NCBI GenBank assembly: GCA_037074705.1
Contig: CM073591.1
Location: 86,532,032-86,596,031 of the forward strand
Direction: 5' to 3'
DNA: 64,000 bases
Origin: Zhengitettix transpicula
Lineage: Eukaryota > Arthropoda > Insecta > Orthoptera > Tetrigidae
Shown here: positions 36,502 through 48,016 of the stretch, piece after piece
Layout of the letters: each line of letters starts with the position of its first letter
Numbering within the stretch: position 1 is the stretch's first letter
Made by a program: the position numbers and the translations under genes
The notes under the pieces: model-generated
Databases searched by the model: none
The model's input: only the letters and a program-made list of their open reading frames with translations
What the model was told of the DNA's origin: nothing

Positions 36502-39500
36502 CTACGGCGTGGGCGAGTAGCGGTCCGGGGCACGGGCCCGGCGACCCGAGCGAGTTGGCGGCGCTGCTAGGCGATGCGGGCGAGGCCAGTCTCTTTGCGC
36601 TGGCGTGGAGAACGTCGCCTGTGGTGCCACCGGGCTGTCGTTCGTGGCTGCCGGCGCTATGCTGGGGGGCCCAACTGCTTCCTCTGGGCGCAACATGAAG
36701 GCCGGTTTTACCCTGTCCAGTGAAACTCGTGTTTCTCCGCGACTTGTATGCAACACGCAGGTTTTCTCGTCCCTGCTGACGATGCGGTAGGGTCCCGTGT
36801 AAGGCGTACAAAGGGAGGCCTTTATACCGTCGTCACGGAGAAAAGCATGGGTGCAAGTCGCCAACTCCTTGAACACGAAGCTTCCTGGTCGGGAGCGTCG
36901 CGAAGCCGGTGTGGGCCGTATGTTTGTTGTTGCCTGGCGGACGCGCTCGATGAGTGACGTCGGGTCGCCAAGCTCGGGTTCTGCGGTGAAGAATTCGCCG
37001 GGCAGACGTAGCGGTTCTCCAAACACCAGTTCGGCGGCTGATGTCTGCAGGTCCTCCTTGAAGGCGGTACGAATCCCGAGCATGACGACCGGGAGGGCGT
37101 CGAGCCAGGAGGCGCCTTCATGGCACATTATCGCTGCCTTCAGCTGCCTGTGGAGCCGTTCTACTAGCCCGTTAGCCTGTGGGTGGTACGGCGTCGTGCG
37201 GGACCTCTGCCAGCCCGTGTACTTCCCCAGTGCCTGAAAAAGATCGGACTCGAACTGCCGTCCTTGGTCCGTAGTAACACGCTCTGGGCAGCCATAGCGC
37301 GAGATCCAGCCGTGGAGCAGGGCGTTGGCCACATCTTCTGCGGTGATTCGCTCCAGTGGATAAGCTTCTGGCCAACGCGATGCACGGTCGATCGCCGTCA
37401 GGAGGTAGCGGTAAGAGCCTGCTGGCGGCAGTGGACCCACGATGTCAATGTGTATGTGACGGAAACGAGCTGACGGCGTCGTGAAGTCTCCCAGTGGCGT
37501 GTGGACGTGCCGTGTAATCTTCGCGCGCTGACATTGCAAACACGCCCGAGTCCATACGCGTATGTCTCGTTTAACCCCGGGCCAAACGAAACGCGACGTA
37601 ATCAGGCGCGTGGTAGCGCGTGTGCCGGGATGGCTCAGGCCGTGGACCGCGTCGAATACCTGTCTGCGACTTGGAGCTGGGACGACTAGGCGTTGGCGAC
37701 CCGTCGATACATCACATAACACCCGGAGGTCGAGTCCTGGGACATCGACGTGGCGGAGCTGGAGTGCTGTGCTGCCGGCTAGCAGCTCGCGTAGCTCGTC
37801 GTCCTCGGCTTGCTGCTGGGCGATGCGGCTGAGATCCACCGGGCTATTGGCTGCTGTCAAAGCTTCGACGCGGGATAACGCGTCGGCGACTATGTTTTGG
37901 GACCCATTGACGTGCCGAATGTCCGTGGTGAACTGCGAGATATACGTCAGGTGGTTCCTCTGAACGGGCGGGAGTCTCTCGTTCTGCTGCTGATAGGCAA
38001 AACATATGGGCTTATGGTCAGTAAATATTATTGTGTGTTGAGCCTCCAACGCGTGACGAAAATGCCGGACCGCCAAAAAGATGGCGAGTAGCTCCCGATA
38101 ATATGCCGGCCACTGTGTTTGCTGCGGCGTCAGCTTCCGGGAGAAGAAACCCAACGGTTGCCACGCTCCTCCCACTTGCTGCTGCAAGCTGGCGCCGACT
38201 GCATTCTGCGACGCGTCGGTGAAAAGCCCGAGCTGTGCCGTAGGGTCCGGGTGAGCCAGCATCGTTGCGTTGGCGAGCGAGGCCTTGCATTTCTCGAAGG
38301 CTGCTGTACTGAGTGGGTTCCAGGGCACAGGGTGGGTGCCGCGGAGACCTGAGAGAGCCTCCTGGAGCTCTGCTTGATGCGCCGCTGCCTTGGGAAGGAA
38401 ACGACGATAGAAATTTATCATTCCCAAGAAGCGACGGAGCCCTCTGGCGTTGGATGGGCGCTGGAAATCGCGCAGTGCGGCGACACGTTCTGGTACGGCG
38501 CTTACGCCTTCCGAGGAAACGTGGTAGCCGAGGAAGGTTACGGCCTGCTGGCCCAGCACGCTCTTTTCCACGTTGACGATTATGCCGTGCTGCGACAATC
38601 GGCGGAAAACGGTTCGCAGGTGTTCCCGGTGTTGCTCTGGAGACGCGCTGTAGATTAGAATGTCGTCGATGTACGGGAAGCAGAAGTCCAGCCCCTGTAA
38701 CACTTCGTCCATAAACCTCTGGAACGTTTGTCCAGCATTTCTCAGTCCAAAGGTCATGAACGGGAATTCGAACATCCCGAACGGCGTGGTTATGGCCGTT
38801 TTCGGGATGTCCGTCGTGTGCACCGGAATCTGTGTGTATGCCTTAACGAGGTCGAGGACAGAATATATTTTGCTTCCTCGAAGGCTCATAGCAAAGTCCT
38901 GTACGTGCCGAACGGGATACCTGTCTGGGACGGTTCGCGCGTTCAGCGCGCGATAATCACCGCATGGGCGCCATTCTCCGTCTTTCTTCTTAGGCACGAG
39001 ATGCAGCGGCGATGCCCACGGGCTCTTCGATCGTCGCGCGGTCCCGTCGGCGAGCATGGCCTCGAATTCTGCCCGTGCGATGTGGAGCCGCTCCGGTGCC
39101 AGGCGTCGTGGTCTACAGGAAACTGGGGGTCCTGGCGTCGTCCGGATGTGGTGAACCGTGGTGTGACGAACAACGCGGGGCGCGCCGGCCGGGCGCGTGA
39201 GCTCCGGGAATCGGCTCAGGAGGTCCTGGTATGGCGAGCACGTCGTCAGCACCCTGACGCTGGGTTGCGGCGATCGGTCCTTATTCGCGCTTACGACGCG
39301 GCCCGTCGTCCCGTCGAGCAGGCGCCCGCTTCGACAGTCCGGTAGAAGTCCAAAGTGTGCCAGGAAATCAGCGCCGATTATTGGCAACGCGACGTCCGCG
39401 ATGACGAAACGCCATACGAACACCCGGTGCAGCCCCAGGTCGATTCGCATGGGTAGGCAGCCGTACGTGTTGATAGTACTGCTGTTCGCGGCGCTGAGCT

Positions 39501-39687
39501 TGTAGTTGGTGACCGCGCGCTGGCCCTTGAGTAGGTTGCGCGGGAAGCAACATAAGTCGGAACCGGTGTCGACTAGGAACCCATGTCCGCTGGTGTGGTC
39601 CCTAACGACGAGACGGCGTCCACAGGATGGGCAGCCGGCAGCTGCAATAGCCGGCTGCCTTACTCGTTTCCCTGGGCGTAGCTGCAC
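36502..39687 (-). CDS. pol: Retrotransposon Pol polyprotein (PR-RT-RH-IN)
   Basis: Open frame of 1061 residues. Numbering is from the first in-frame start; in life it is probably entered by frameshift. Protease: VDTGSD with Asp40. Reverse transcriptase: about 195-390, with YIDD at 339-342. RNase H: Asp491, Glu532, Asp557, Asp602 (ADALSR). Integrase: HHCC zinc site H682, H686, C716, C719; catalytic D748 (HIDIVG), D807 (TTDQG), E843 (GLVERLH). No stop or missing catalytic residue is visible, so the copy may be able to move itself. The C-terminal ~100 residues are Pro/Arg-rich. Domain order identifies Ty3/Gypsy; CsRn1 clade comes from the gag zinc finger. Confidence 0.95.
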   Translation of the reverse strand: MQLRPGKRVRQPAIAAAGCPSCGRRLVVRDHTSGHGFLVDTGSDLCCFPRNLLKGQRAVTNYKLSAANSSTINTYGCLPMRIDLGLHRVFVWRFVIADVALPIIGADFLAHFGLLPDCRSGRLLDGTTGRVVSANKDRSPQPSVRVLTTCSPYQDLLSRFPELTRPAGAPRVVRHTTVHHIRTTPGPPVSCRPRRLAPERLHIARAEFEAMLADGTARRSKSPWASPLHLVPKKKDGEWRPCGDYRALNARTVPDRYPVRHVQDFAMSLRGSKIYSVLDLVKAYTQIPVHTTDIPKTAITTPFGMFEFPFMTFGLRNAGQTFQRFMDEVLQGLDFCFPYIDDILIYSASPEQHREHLRTVFRRLSQHGIIVNVEKSVLGQQAVTFLGYHVSSEGVSAVPERVAALRDFQRPSNARGLRRFLGMINFYRRFLPKAAAHQAELQEALSGLRGTHPVPWNPLSTAAFEKCKASLANATMLAHPDPTAQLGLFTDASQNAVGASLQQQVGGAWQPLGFFSRKLTPQQTQWPAYYRELLAIFLAVRHFRHALEAQHTIIFTDHKPICFAYQQQNERLPPVQRNHLTYISQFTTDIRHVNGSQNIVADALSRVEALTAANSPVDLSRIAQQQAEDDELRELLAGSTALQLRHVDVPGLDLRVLCDVSTGRQRLVVPAPSRRQVFDAVHGLSHPGTRATTRLITSRFVWPGVKRDIRVWTRACLQCQRAKITRHVHTPLGDFTTPSARFRHIHIDIVGPLPPAGSYRYLLTAIDRASRWPEAYPLERITAEDVANALLHGWISRYGCPERVTTDQGRQFESDLFQALGKYTGWQRSRTTPYHPQANGLVERLHRQLKAAIMCHEGASWLDALPVVMLGIRTAFKEDLQTSAAELVFGEPLRLPGEFFTAEPELGDPTSLIERVRQATTNIRPTPASRRSRPGSFVFKELATCTHAFLRDDGIKASLCTPYTGPYRIVSRDEKTCVLHTSRGETRVSLDRVKPAFMLRPEEAVGPPSIAPAATNDSPVAPQATFSTPAQRDWPRPHRLAAPPTRSGRRARAPDRYSPTP

Positions 39688-40526
39688 GGGGGTTCGCAGC
39701 GTTGAGCCCGGCTACCGAACCGTCTGTGGTACCAGCATTTCCCGGTGCTGGCGTTGTCGCGGCGGCCACGCTGTTGTTCGGGCGGCTGGCGGCGTGCTGG
39801 CGGCCTTCGTTCGCCTCGTAGGGCTGCGACTTCCGCGGTGAGCGCCTCCGGGCGCTGCTCGAGGCTAGGGGCTGATGGGCCGTGGAGTTCATCTGCCTGA
39901 TTGGTGGACTGTGAGCTCGTGCTGGCAGCGTGGACGTGCGGTGGAAGACCGGGTGTTGGAATCTCCATAAGCCTGTCAGCGATTTGGGCGGCCGTGGCGA
40001 GCGGTGCGTCTATATGACTTTGGACCGCGACCTGTACGTAGGCCGGCAGGCGCTGCAGCCACAACGTCCGCAGGAAATCGTCCGACACTTGAGTAGGCCC
40101 TACTAGGCTGCGGAGGTACCGCAGGAACTGCGACGGAGATCTGTCGCCAAGTTCGGCTTCGCTGAGCAGCAGCCGAGTTCTTCGCTCTTGTGAGGGCGAA
40201 AGTCTCTGTATCAGACCTTTCTTTAAACACTCGTACTTGCCTGTTGCTGGCGGGTTGACGAGGATGTCCTGGACTTCCGCAGCCCATCTTTGTTCGAGGT
40301 GAGCTGCGATGTGGTTGAACTTGGTGGCGTCCTGCGTGATGCCGGCGATGGCGAATTGGCTTTCCGCCTGGGCGAACCAGACGTCCGTATTGTCCGCCCA
40401 GAAAGCCGGCAGCTTCGGTGTGATCCTACAGACCTGTGCTGCGTCATGGTGTTGGCCACGTGGATCCTCCTTCAGCCTTGCGATCTCCTGCTGTAGCTCG
40501 GCGATTTTGTTGTTCAAAATGTCCAT
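39660..40526 (-). CDS. gag: Retrotransposon Gag with CHCC zinc knuckle
   Basis: 288 residues from the ATG at 40526; an in-frame TTG at 40541 is not needed as start. The N-terminus (about residues 4-25) is a predicted short coiled coil with [16 protein letters not shown]. The middle region begins [19 protein letters not shown] and is the retrotransposon capsid-like gag fold seen in arthropod Gypsy elements. Near the C-terminus [18 protein letters not shown] has C-x2-H-x9-C-x3-C spacing, the CHCC pattern reported for the CsRn1 clade rather than the usual CCHC. It overlaps the pol frame by 28 nt with pol in the -1 frame, so Gag-Pol probably needs a -1 ribosomal frameshift. Start codon lies only ~15 nt after the LTR. 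Confidence 0.9.
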   Translation of the reverse strand: MDILNNKIAELQQEIARLKEDPRGQHHDAAQVCRITPKLPAFWADNTDVWFAQAESQFAIAGITQDATKFNHIAAHLEQRWAAEVQDILVNPPATGKYECLKKGLIQRLSPSQERRTRLLLSEAELGDRSPSQFLRYLRSLVGPTQVSDDFLRTLWLQRLPAYVQVAVQSHIDAPLATAAQIADRLMEIPTPGLPPHVHAASTSSQSTNQADELHGPSAPSLEQRPEALTAEVAALRGERRPPARRQPPEQQRGRRDNASTGKCWYHRRFGSRAQRCEPPCSYAQGNE

Positions 40527-40540
40527 CGTAGGGGTCACCA

Positions 40541-40827
40541 ATATAGGAAAGACTCGTGCAGGGTTAGGATTCCCGGAGCCGGGAGTAATAAGCCTGGTCT
40601 CCTAAACTAAGACTTTATTCCACCACGTGGTGCGACTCTGGCCGTTGTCCGGAAGCACAGGTAATGTGTCGCGCGAGAGCCGGGAACAGAATGGGGCTCT
40701 CCGTGTGCACGCTGTAGGTGCTCGGTAGGGTCCCGTTACTTGGTGGGGAGCATTGTTTGCATCCCCTAACGGGACGCGTAACGGGACCCTCTTGCTCGCA
40801 TGGGGACACGGAATATTCGTCCCCACA
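40541..40827 (-). repeat. 5' LTR (right copy on the plus strand)
   Basis: A 287-bp LTR matching 36087-36373. Downstream in element orientation the sequence TTGGTGACCCC begins at once. It reads as a tRNA primer-binding site (complement of a GGGGTCACCA 3' end) and merges with the start of gag. Confidence 0.95.
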
Positions 40828-41519
40828 TTAAATAAAATTTCTATTTTGATTTAATTGAAATTTTTTTGGTTTGGAATAGTCAGTCGTTTCTCTTCACTAG
40901 ACAGTGGGTTATCTTCACTATTTTGTAGTTAAGAAGCCCACTAGCAGATAATAATAATATACTAAGTAGGATGGTTGGTTCCTAACCGAGATTAGGAGAT
41001 TCAATGGTTTTGAAGATTTATACAAATGCAGTATTCTTCCAGTAAGTGTATATGCTTGTATTAATTCACATTTATATATTGACAAATAGTTCAAGCCAGC
41101 AGAAGCAGAACTTAGTTAAAGGAAAATAAAATTCTGGGATGAACAGAGCTAGGGAAACAGTACAAATAACTGATTTTTTGAGACTGGCGTATTTTTACAT
41201 AAAGGCCATTGTAATGTAATATTTTAAGAAGCTAGAAATGAAAAAAAAATTGTTGAGATACATTTACATGATATTACATTACATTACAATTGTTAGGCCA
41301 TTATATTTCAGCATAGTACATGTTTCATGTACTTGTTGATTCTTTCTTGGTATGCTGTGGAATATGTCATCAAACTGAGCGTATTTTCTTCCGGTATTTG
41401 TTCTCTGACATTTGTATATTTAATCCAGGATTCAATTATGTGGGCTGTGGTAATTGGGGTATTAACTGATCACAAGTAGGGTGAGTTCTATTCATAATTA
41501 ATTGGATATGGGTCAGTTT

Positions 41520-42930
41520 TCAGTGTTCTGTTATGATTATAGCTATGACAACTTGGTCTCTTGATCCTGGGTTGAAGTAGATGTCTCTTAAGTTGTTGTG
41601 GATTCTGCTTGCTTTTAGTTGGCTCCAGTGACGATTCCATTTACTCTGGGCTGGCTTCCAGCTGTCAGTGAGGCTATTGGATATTTTTGGGGGTGCGATT
41701 TTAGGGGGGTTGGCAGCCAGGTTAGCTTCCTTGTTGGCTATTTCATTACCTGGTATGCCTTGATGGGCAGGGAACCAGGTGACTGTAATTTGTTTTCCGG
41801 TTAAAGTAAGTTTCTGATAGATTTCTTGAATTTCCATGGTTAATTCATTTGCAGAATTTTTCTTATAAATGGATTTGATGGAGGTGAAGGAATCAGTAAA
41901 TATGATGTGTGTAGTTTTGGTTGATGATGATATGATAATCATTGCCATGTGTAAAGCGAATAATTTGGCAGTTATTATGGAGGCTGATGGGTTGAGGAAG
42001 GTTGATGCAGAGTGGTTGTCACAGAGGGTAGTGCTGCCTGCTGCAGAGCTGTTCTTTGAGCCATCAGTGAAGGTGTGATTAAAGTCATTACATTTGTGGA
42101 ATAGTTGTAAATATTGGTTTCTCCATTCTTCTTGACTGAGATGGTAGTTGGAGAACTCATTGAAGGAGATATCAGTGTTAATCCCAAGAGATTTCGAAGA
42201 TGGGAAGGAGCTATATTGGAGTACTTTCATCTTTGGTGTTTCAAGTTGTAGTAGCTGACAATTTTTCTTGAATCTTGCATAGAATTGAGTGAATTTTGAA
42301 TATCCCCTGAACGGGGTTTGAAATAAGGAAATTATTTAATTTCTTATGATTGAATTGTTAGATGTGAGTACTTTCAAGGTATATTTTATGGCGAGATAGT
42401 CTCTTCTGTGGAAGAGGTTCAGTTATTCTGCTTGTATGAGTATGCTACTGATGAGAGACGTATGGAAACATCCAGTTGTGATCTGCAATGCTGTTGACGA
42501 CTTCAAGTTTGTTTAGTAGCTTCTTGTTGGCAGTTTTGTTAATAATTCTGGCCTAGTCTATCTTGGATCTGATAATTTCTCCATATGTGAGTAAGAGGTA
42601 ATACTTGTCTGCACACCAGTTTTTACATGATAATGTTTTAAGTATGTTCAGCCATTGTTTGCATTCTTTAATGGTGGAGTAGATGTGGTTTTCAAAGGAG
42701 AGTTTTGGATCAAATATGACACCGAATATCTTTAGATTCTTGGCAAATTGGATTGGGGTTTTTCAGATTTTTGCGAGGTTGATTCAATTACTTGTTTCTG
42801 GGAGAAATACATTGCTTTGGTTTTTAGAGTGCAGAATTATAAGCCTGTCTTTAGTGGCCAGGAGGTTGGTTGATCGAGCACATGTTGGAAGTTCATCATT
42901 GTATCTTTTATATTAGCTCCTTTGCACATC
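41520..42930 (-). pseudogene. LINE (non-LTR retrotransposon) fragment: RT thumb and RNase H
   Basis: Minus-strand frame 42230-41520 (236 codons) has a retroelement RNase H: FTDGSK, AKLFALHMAM, IFTDSFTSIKSI, and VTWFPAHQGIPGNEIANKEA. Farther 5' (42240-42930) broken frames give TKAMYFS, a run resembling the end of a LINE reverse transcriptase, and HRRDYLAIKYTLKV. This order (RT then C-terminal RNase H) points to a Jockey/I-type LINE. The usual catalytic Glu of RNase H appears as Lys in the AKLFA block and the RT part carries several stops, so it is dead and 5'-truncated. Confidence 0.82.
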
Positions 42931-42934
42931 ACCA

Positions 42935-45000
42935 TATTTATGGTGTTCTCTTCTGCATTCCTCATTGCCAATAGGAACCGTTTTCCTGTTTGGAATTCAG
43001 AATTATTGGATGTATTAGAAGCATTATTTGAAATTATGATTCTTTCACATCCTTAGTAGTATTTAACTTTTTACATTATGTTTTCTGGAATTATTTTAAA
43101 TGGATAAACCAGGAATACAACTTTTATGTTTATTTACTATTCCTGTCTGAAATAATTAGAGCCTTTATATTTCCTTTAGGTACTCTTTTAGTGAGGGAGT
43201 TGCAATAATATAGTGAATTTTTGGAGGTTAGTCGAATTTTAGAATCGTTTTTAATTGTAATATATTTATAATGTTATTAGAAAATCCTTTTCAAACTGGA
43301 AATTGACAGCCTCGATTCAAATTTCGTAAGTCTACTGCCCTCATTTGCTATTTCATTTATATTGTATCGTTAGTAGGAAATTATTTTTTAATATTTTTTG
43401 TTTAACAGTGTTATTTTCAGTTAGAGTTTCACAAATTAACTTTGACTGATACCGAGAATCGTTCGTCCAATACGTACGGTTACACGAAAAATAATTTTAT
43501 AGAGGAATGAGAACAAATTTTTAGGCATATAGCATTTATGAGGTTTTATGTACATCGCCTGCTTTGTGCGGTTTGTGGATCTTTCGGCTTTTCTTTTACT
43601 TGAATCATCTAACGAAACAATAAGAATTGGAGAAACGTTGTGTGGTATTTATCTTGTCTTATTTGGCTCATTATTTACTTAATTATTTTACTTACTACAC
43701 ATACGTTTCATATTTTAAAGCCATACAAACTTTGCTTCATAAGACAAACTTGCTTATCGTTTATAATTTTCACTTCTTTTACTAGATACCTTTTTTGTCA
43801 AATAAAAACCTGAAGATGATAAAAATAGGTATCGAAACGATGTTATTTTAAAGAAAATGTCTGCTATTGGTTAAAGGCTACATTTTATTATATGCTTGAA
43901 AATTAAATATTTCCATATTAAATTGCACTACGAGATATGTTAGAGACTTTCAGACATAAAGACCGGTTTTTTGCAGTTATCAAATTTATCCTTTAAACAT
44001 TACTTTTTTCAGAGTTAAAATTTAACATATATTGAACAAAAGTTTTCCGTGTTTAGATCATAGTTATAGTTTTTTAAAAAAACAAAACAATAAGAGAATT
44101 GAAGAGAAAATAAACTAATATTACATTTTAATGCTTCATAAACTATTCCTTCCGGCAAACCATAATAAAAGTTAAAGGGTGAATTTGATGTCTGGAAAAA
44201 AATGTGTAACTTTTATCATTAAATATTTCTTTCATTGAATTTCAACTTGTCATCTTTGCCAAGTATGTTGTTCCTGCTACTAGAATCAATTTTATTCTTT
44301 GGAATTTTGACAAGACAAGGTTAGCTTCGTAAATATTTATTCTACAGTGTTTATTTTATTATGTTTCCCACTTACCTGCATTGTGTCAGTCGTTCGTTGT
44401 ATTTGTTTGGTTGTAATCGAAATGAATTTTTTTCAGTTTTAAGGTTAAATTTATAAATATTTATAAATTCTTTGGAATGGTTTCTTTCGTCATTTCGTAT
44501 TTGCACTGTTTACAATTACTGAATCTCATTAAGCGATTATAATATATTAAGAAATTGTAACGAAGAAATTATGCTTTCTTTAAAACCGTTTTAATATTTT
44601 ATTGTTACATTTCTGTATTAGGTGTTTTAGATTTGTTTATTATACTTATTCAATGACAATAAGCACATAACAACTTGTCCATAGTTATTGAAAGAAATAA
44701 TTTCTGAATAGTTTGCGTTTTTACAGTATTTTCTACCATTTTTACTACTTTTGTGTATCATGAACTACTAGAAACTATATTGATAGTTTGGCTATTTGGT
44801 GGTGTGTGCCCTACTTTAGTTCTATATTATGTACCTGAAAATAATTGTTTAGATTAGCCGTTTGTTCATACGTGTGAGCACATTGTTAGTTGGCTTGGAT
44901 GGTACCAGCAAGGGTATTTTATCCTTGGACCCTTGTTTTGTAAGTTATCATATTGATCCTTTGACTAGAATACAGTGTGCTAAATATAGAAGATATAAGA
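42935..45000. other. Non-coding AT-rich DNA upstream of the P1 repeats
   Basis: No exon with convincing coding signal. A hammerhead-like repeat end lies at 43805. Confidence 0.5.
43805..43845 (+). ncRNA. Hammerhead-like motif
   Basis: CTGAAGA at 43810-43816, GAT...ATC pairing arms, then CGAAAC ending at 43838. Fits CTGANGA-stem-GAAAC. Confidence 0.4.
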
Positions 45001-45004
45001 CTCA

Positions 45005-45170
45005 AATTTGTACTCAGCTGGCACACAGTTGAGACCTCTCCTGACAAAGTGGACTTAGGTCCTCGAAAATTTGTTGTATTCACTCACCGCTACCAGACTG
45101 AACCAACTATTGTTTTCAGGTAAGTCGTATTGCTGTCTCTCTTGCCTATCTAAATGTGTGTTATATATTT
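45005..45170 (+). repeat. P1 repeat copy with hammerhead-like core
   Basis: Contains the 29-nt core at 45041-45069 (CTGACAA, then GGAC/GTCC pairing arms, then GAAAA). It ends with TTTTCAG|GTAAGTC (45113-45126) and CCTATCTAAATGTG. Other P1 copies are at 48436, 48620, 48790, 49190, 51165, 54290 and 60570. Confidence 0.7.
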
Positions 45171-45534
45171 TTTAAGAGTTGTAGAGGGACTTAGTAGACC
45201 AAGTTTTAATAAGGATTCCATGTTCAAAAGTGTACCATTTGGATACAAAATAATTTAAAGATTGAATCAATTTCAAATCTCCCACTTCACAGTATGCAAA
45301 CAAAATGGGCTGAGGGTGACTTCTGATATGTGTCTTGTGTTTAGAAGCAGATGTGTTGAATTCACATCAGTTATCTGAATGTCTTCCGGGCCAGACAGAC
45401 ATTAGACAACAACAATTGACACCATCCAAGTCAACAACTCGTGGTAACATTGGAAAAAAATTGAATAATACACTCATACAAACATTTATAATATATACAC
45501 ACAAACTTGTGCAGTTAGAGCTGGAAGGTAGAAA

Positions 45535-46060
45535 GTAAACTACATGAGTGAGTGGGGAAAGCCAATTGGAGGAATTTTCCTGGACTGTATTGTGTGTTGG
45601 AAAGAGACTTCCCAAAGATGGAGTTCAGCATATGATGATCGGGGGTTAAGACTTTAAGATGGGTCAATGTATGAAGCCTAGATAAAAAATGGCAGTTTTT
45701 GGATTTGAGATTTGGCAACTAATGAAAATTGTATTTTACACAGTAAGCAATGTGCTCATGAAGAGGTCATTTAGTTTGGCTTATACAGCACAGTCTGCAA
45801 TTAATCTGGTAAATTATGATGAAGAGGAGAGGCAAGTAATTTTTGTAGGTGGCTATTAGTGGAGGATTGTAGTAGGTTGAAGATAAGGCAGGCACATGTT
45901 CCTACTGCAAGACTGTTATCCTGGCTTCAGTAGGGAAGTGAGGTCTTCAATGGTAGAGAAGGATGTTGCGGAGGTTGGGAGGTGTCTGAAGGACAACCTA
46001 GAGCAGGTGGGTATTATTGTCAGAAGGATGTTTTTTATATTTGGTTGAGTTCCAGTCAAG
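45535..46060 (-). pseudogene. Second Penelope-like GIY-YIG fragment
   Basis: Minus-strand translation gives PPNLRNILL (about 45960-45990), then IIYQINCRLC (near 45815-45845) followed by ISQTK and HEHIAYCVKYN, then KLPNLKSKNCHFLS. The order and wording match the fragment at 52484-52885, including the KYNFH/LQYD region after ISQTK, so both derive from one family. Stops and a small deletion at the YIG part show decay. It lies about 2 kb upstream of angel exon 1. Confidence 0.65.
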
Positions 46061-46069
46061 TGTAGACCA

Positions 46070-47832
46070 GACAGAGAGTGTAGTTTTTGTAGTCCAGGAA
46101 AATAGGTTGTGGTGAAGGATGGAATACATTTTTTATGTTGGTCGTGGGTTGGTTTGGGTAACTGAACATTGGATTGGCAGGGGAAATTTGTCTTTGGAGG
46201 ACATTTCTAAGGTATTTTCTATTTATGAAAGCATTGAGGATTCAATTGGTGTAGTGGACTGCCTGTTCCAAGTAAAGAAAATGTGAGCTACCCTAAGGGT
46301 AAATCTTTATAGGAGAGAACATTTGATGTGTTCAGGATAAATATAAATGTATAAGTAATTCATTTCACTTTGGATGGAGGCTTCAAACTCAGGCAGAAAT
46401 TACCTGTTATGGTGCCAGAAACCATTCCTGTCTCTAGTCTCTTATCTAGAGAAGTCCTGTACATAGTCAGTACTTCAGAAGTTCATCAACTGGAGCAATT
46501 ATACTCTATGGCTTTGATAAATTTTTACCAGGTTTATTTTACAAGGGTTTTGTTTTTCTTGATATAACCTAACCTTCATAGTGCTGTGGGAGAAATTTTT
46601 ATTTTGAATTATTTATTTGCAAGTCTGTAATGTAATGTTCAGCAACACTAACTTGCAACACAGATGTCCTGGGTTCCTGCTATCATGGTCATGAAAACTA
46701 TGGTTATGGCTGAAGGAGTACCCCTCCAAAAAAATGTGGCATGGAAGATGACAGTCTGACAGCTGTCCAGGTAGACCAAGACCCTTAATGGGCTGTAGAA
46801 CCAAGGAGAAAAATAAATATTATTTGCAACTATAAAGATTTTCTTGGATAGTTTTGAGATATAAATTTTTAGTTATTGTAGGTATATGACAAGTTTACTG
46901 TCATTGTTACCTTACTTTCTGTATCATGTTACTTGGATGTTATTAATTATCTGTTTAGTATAAGAAATTCTTGCTTATCAAGATAGGAATTTCTGCATAA
47001 ATTGTTAGTTCTAAGGAATAAAGATTTAATTGTCCCATGCTTTGTGTGGTGAGGTAGGCAGCAGTAATGACTTTATTTCCAAATATTTAAACACATTCAG
47101 AAAGAAAATTGGTTTTCCCTCTATAACTGTATTGGGAATTTTATTTAGTGTGGAAATTGCTCATTTGGAATAGAAATTTGTATGAGGAATATTTACCAAC
47201 CTATCAAATGGAGAAAAATCAACATGATATTTTGGTATGTTATTGAGTGAAATCATTCAAGGTTTTGACTGAAAGTGTGGTACTCAGTGTGCATCTTATT
47301 GTGAAGTTTGAATAAAAAAATCTTCAATTGGCTTTTATTTACAAATTTTTAAATAATATAAAAGGAAATTGAAGCTGCTATTTTTAGACAGCTTAATGCA
47401 CGAAGGAATATTTCATTATAATGAGTATGACACAATAACAGGTATGATGCTGAATAGCTGCCAGCTATGGTAGTGGTGTTTTTAATTGCATTAATTAATT
47501 TTTCCCTATCTGTTATTTGTTTCTTTACAATATGTGCCAGGGTTTTGAGAAATTTCAAGTGTAGTCCTATTTCCCAAGACCTTTTGTAGAAATACTATAG
47601 ACACTAATTAATTACATCTGCATAAGTGTATTAGTTTTAAGAAAGATTGCATATGTAACAATTAAAAAAATAATGTTTCTTATATACAAAATAATAGTAA
47701 TTGTCTTAAAATTTTCTTCTTTTGAATTATAACACTATCAAAACCTATTAAACTGTGGTAATATTAATTCAAAATTATATAGTTTTAAAGTGTTTTTAGT
47801 CGTAGATTTTTATTCAAATAATTTTTATTTAG
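46070..47832. other. 5' flank or first intron of angel
   Basis: No coding exon or obvious promoter recognised. A 5' UTR exon could lie here or farther upstream. Confidence 0.4.
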
Positions 47833-47847
47833 ATTCCTGGGGTTCAG

Positions 47848-48016
47848 ATGCTAGGTAACATACATCAGTTGAAAAAAATATTGACAAGAAATATAGTTCT
47901 TGAACTTAACCTCAATGATAATTTCATTAATGTTGGAGTAGTTTTTCAAAGGTGGTTCTCACCTAAGGCATACCAGAATCACAAATGCCCAAAAAAATAT
48001 GAGAAAAATAACTCAG
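47848..48016 (+). CDS. angel: Angel exon 1 (N-terminal region, start uncertain)
   Basis: Encodes residues 1-56 plus the first base of codon 57. The donor CAG|GTAATA at 48017 gives phase 1, which matches exon 2. FQRWFSPKAYQNHKC lies at residues 33-47. Upstream, TAG at 47830-47832 is in frame but also forms the AG of a possible acceptor. The exon could therefore start at 47833 (adding IPGVQ), start at 47848, or contain the true initiator. Outside the catalytic domain and poorly conserved, so it rests on phase agreement. Confidence 0.65.

Larger units (their letters stand above)
36087..40827 (-). mobile_element. Full-length Ty3/Gypsy LTR retrotransposon, CsRn1-like
   Basis: A 4741-bp element in antisense orientation: 287-bp LTRs at 36087-36373 and 40541-40827, gag next to the 5' LTR, then pol in the order protease-RT-RNase H-integrase, which defines Ty3/Gypsy. 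There is no env. Four bases TTAA flank both ends (36083-36086 and 40828-40831); because the LTR edge begins ATAT the duplication could be read as 4 to 6 bp. I see no difference between the LTRs and both coding regions are open, so insertion is very recent. The element is clearly GC-richer than its AT-rich flanks. Confidence 0.96.

Noticed and set aside
36605..39345. Many long plus-strand reading frames opposite gag and pol (for example 38728-39345, 205 codons)
   Set aside because: They are antisense shadows of the GC-rich pol frame; none shows family motifs.
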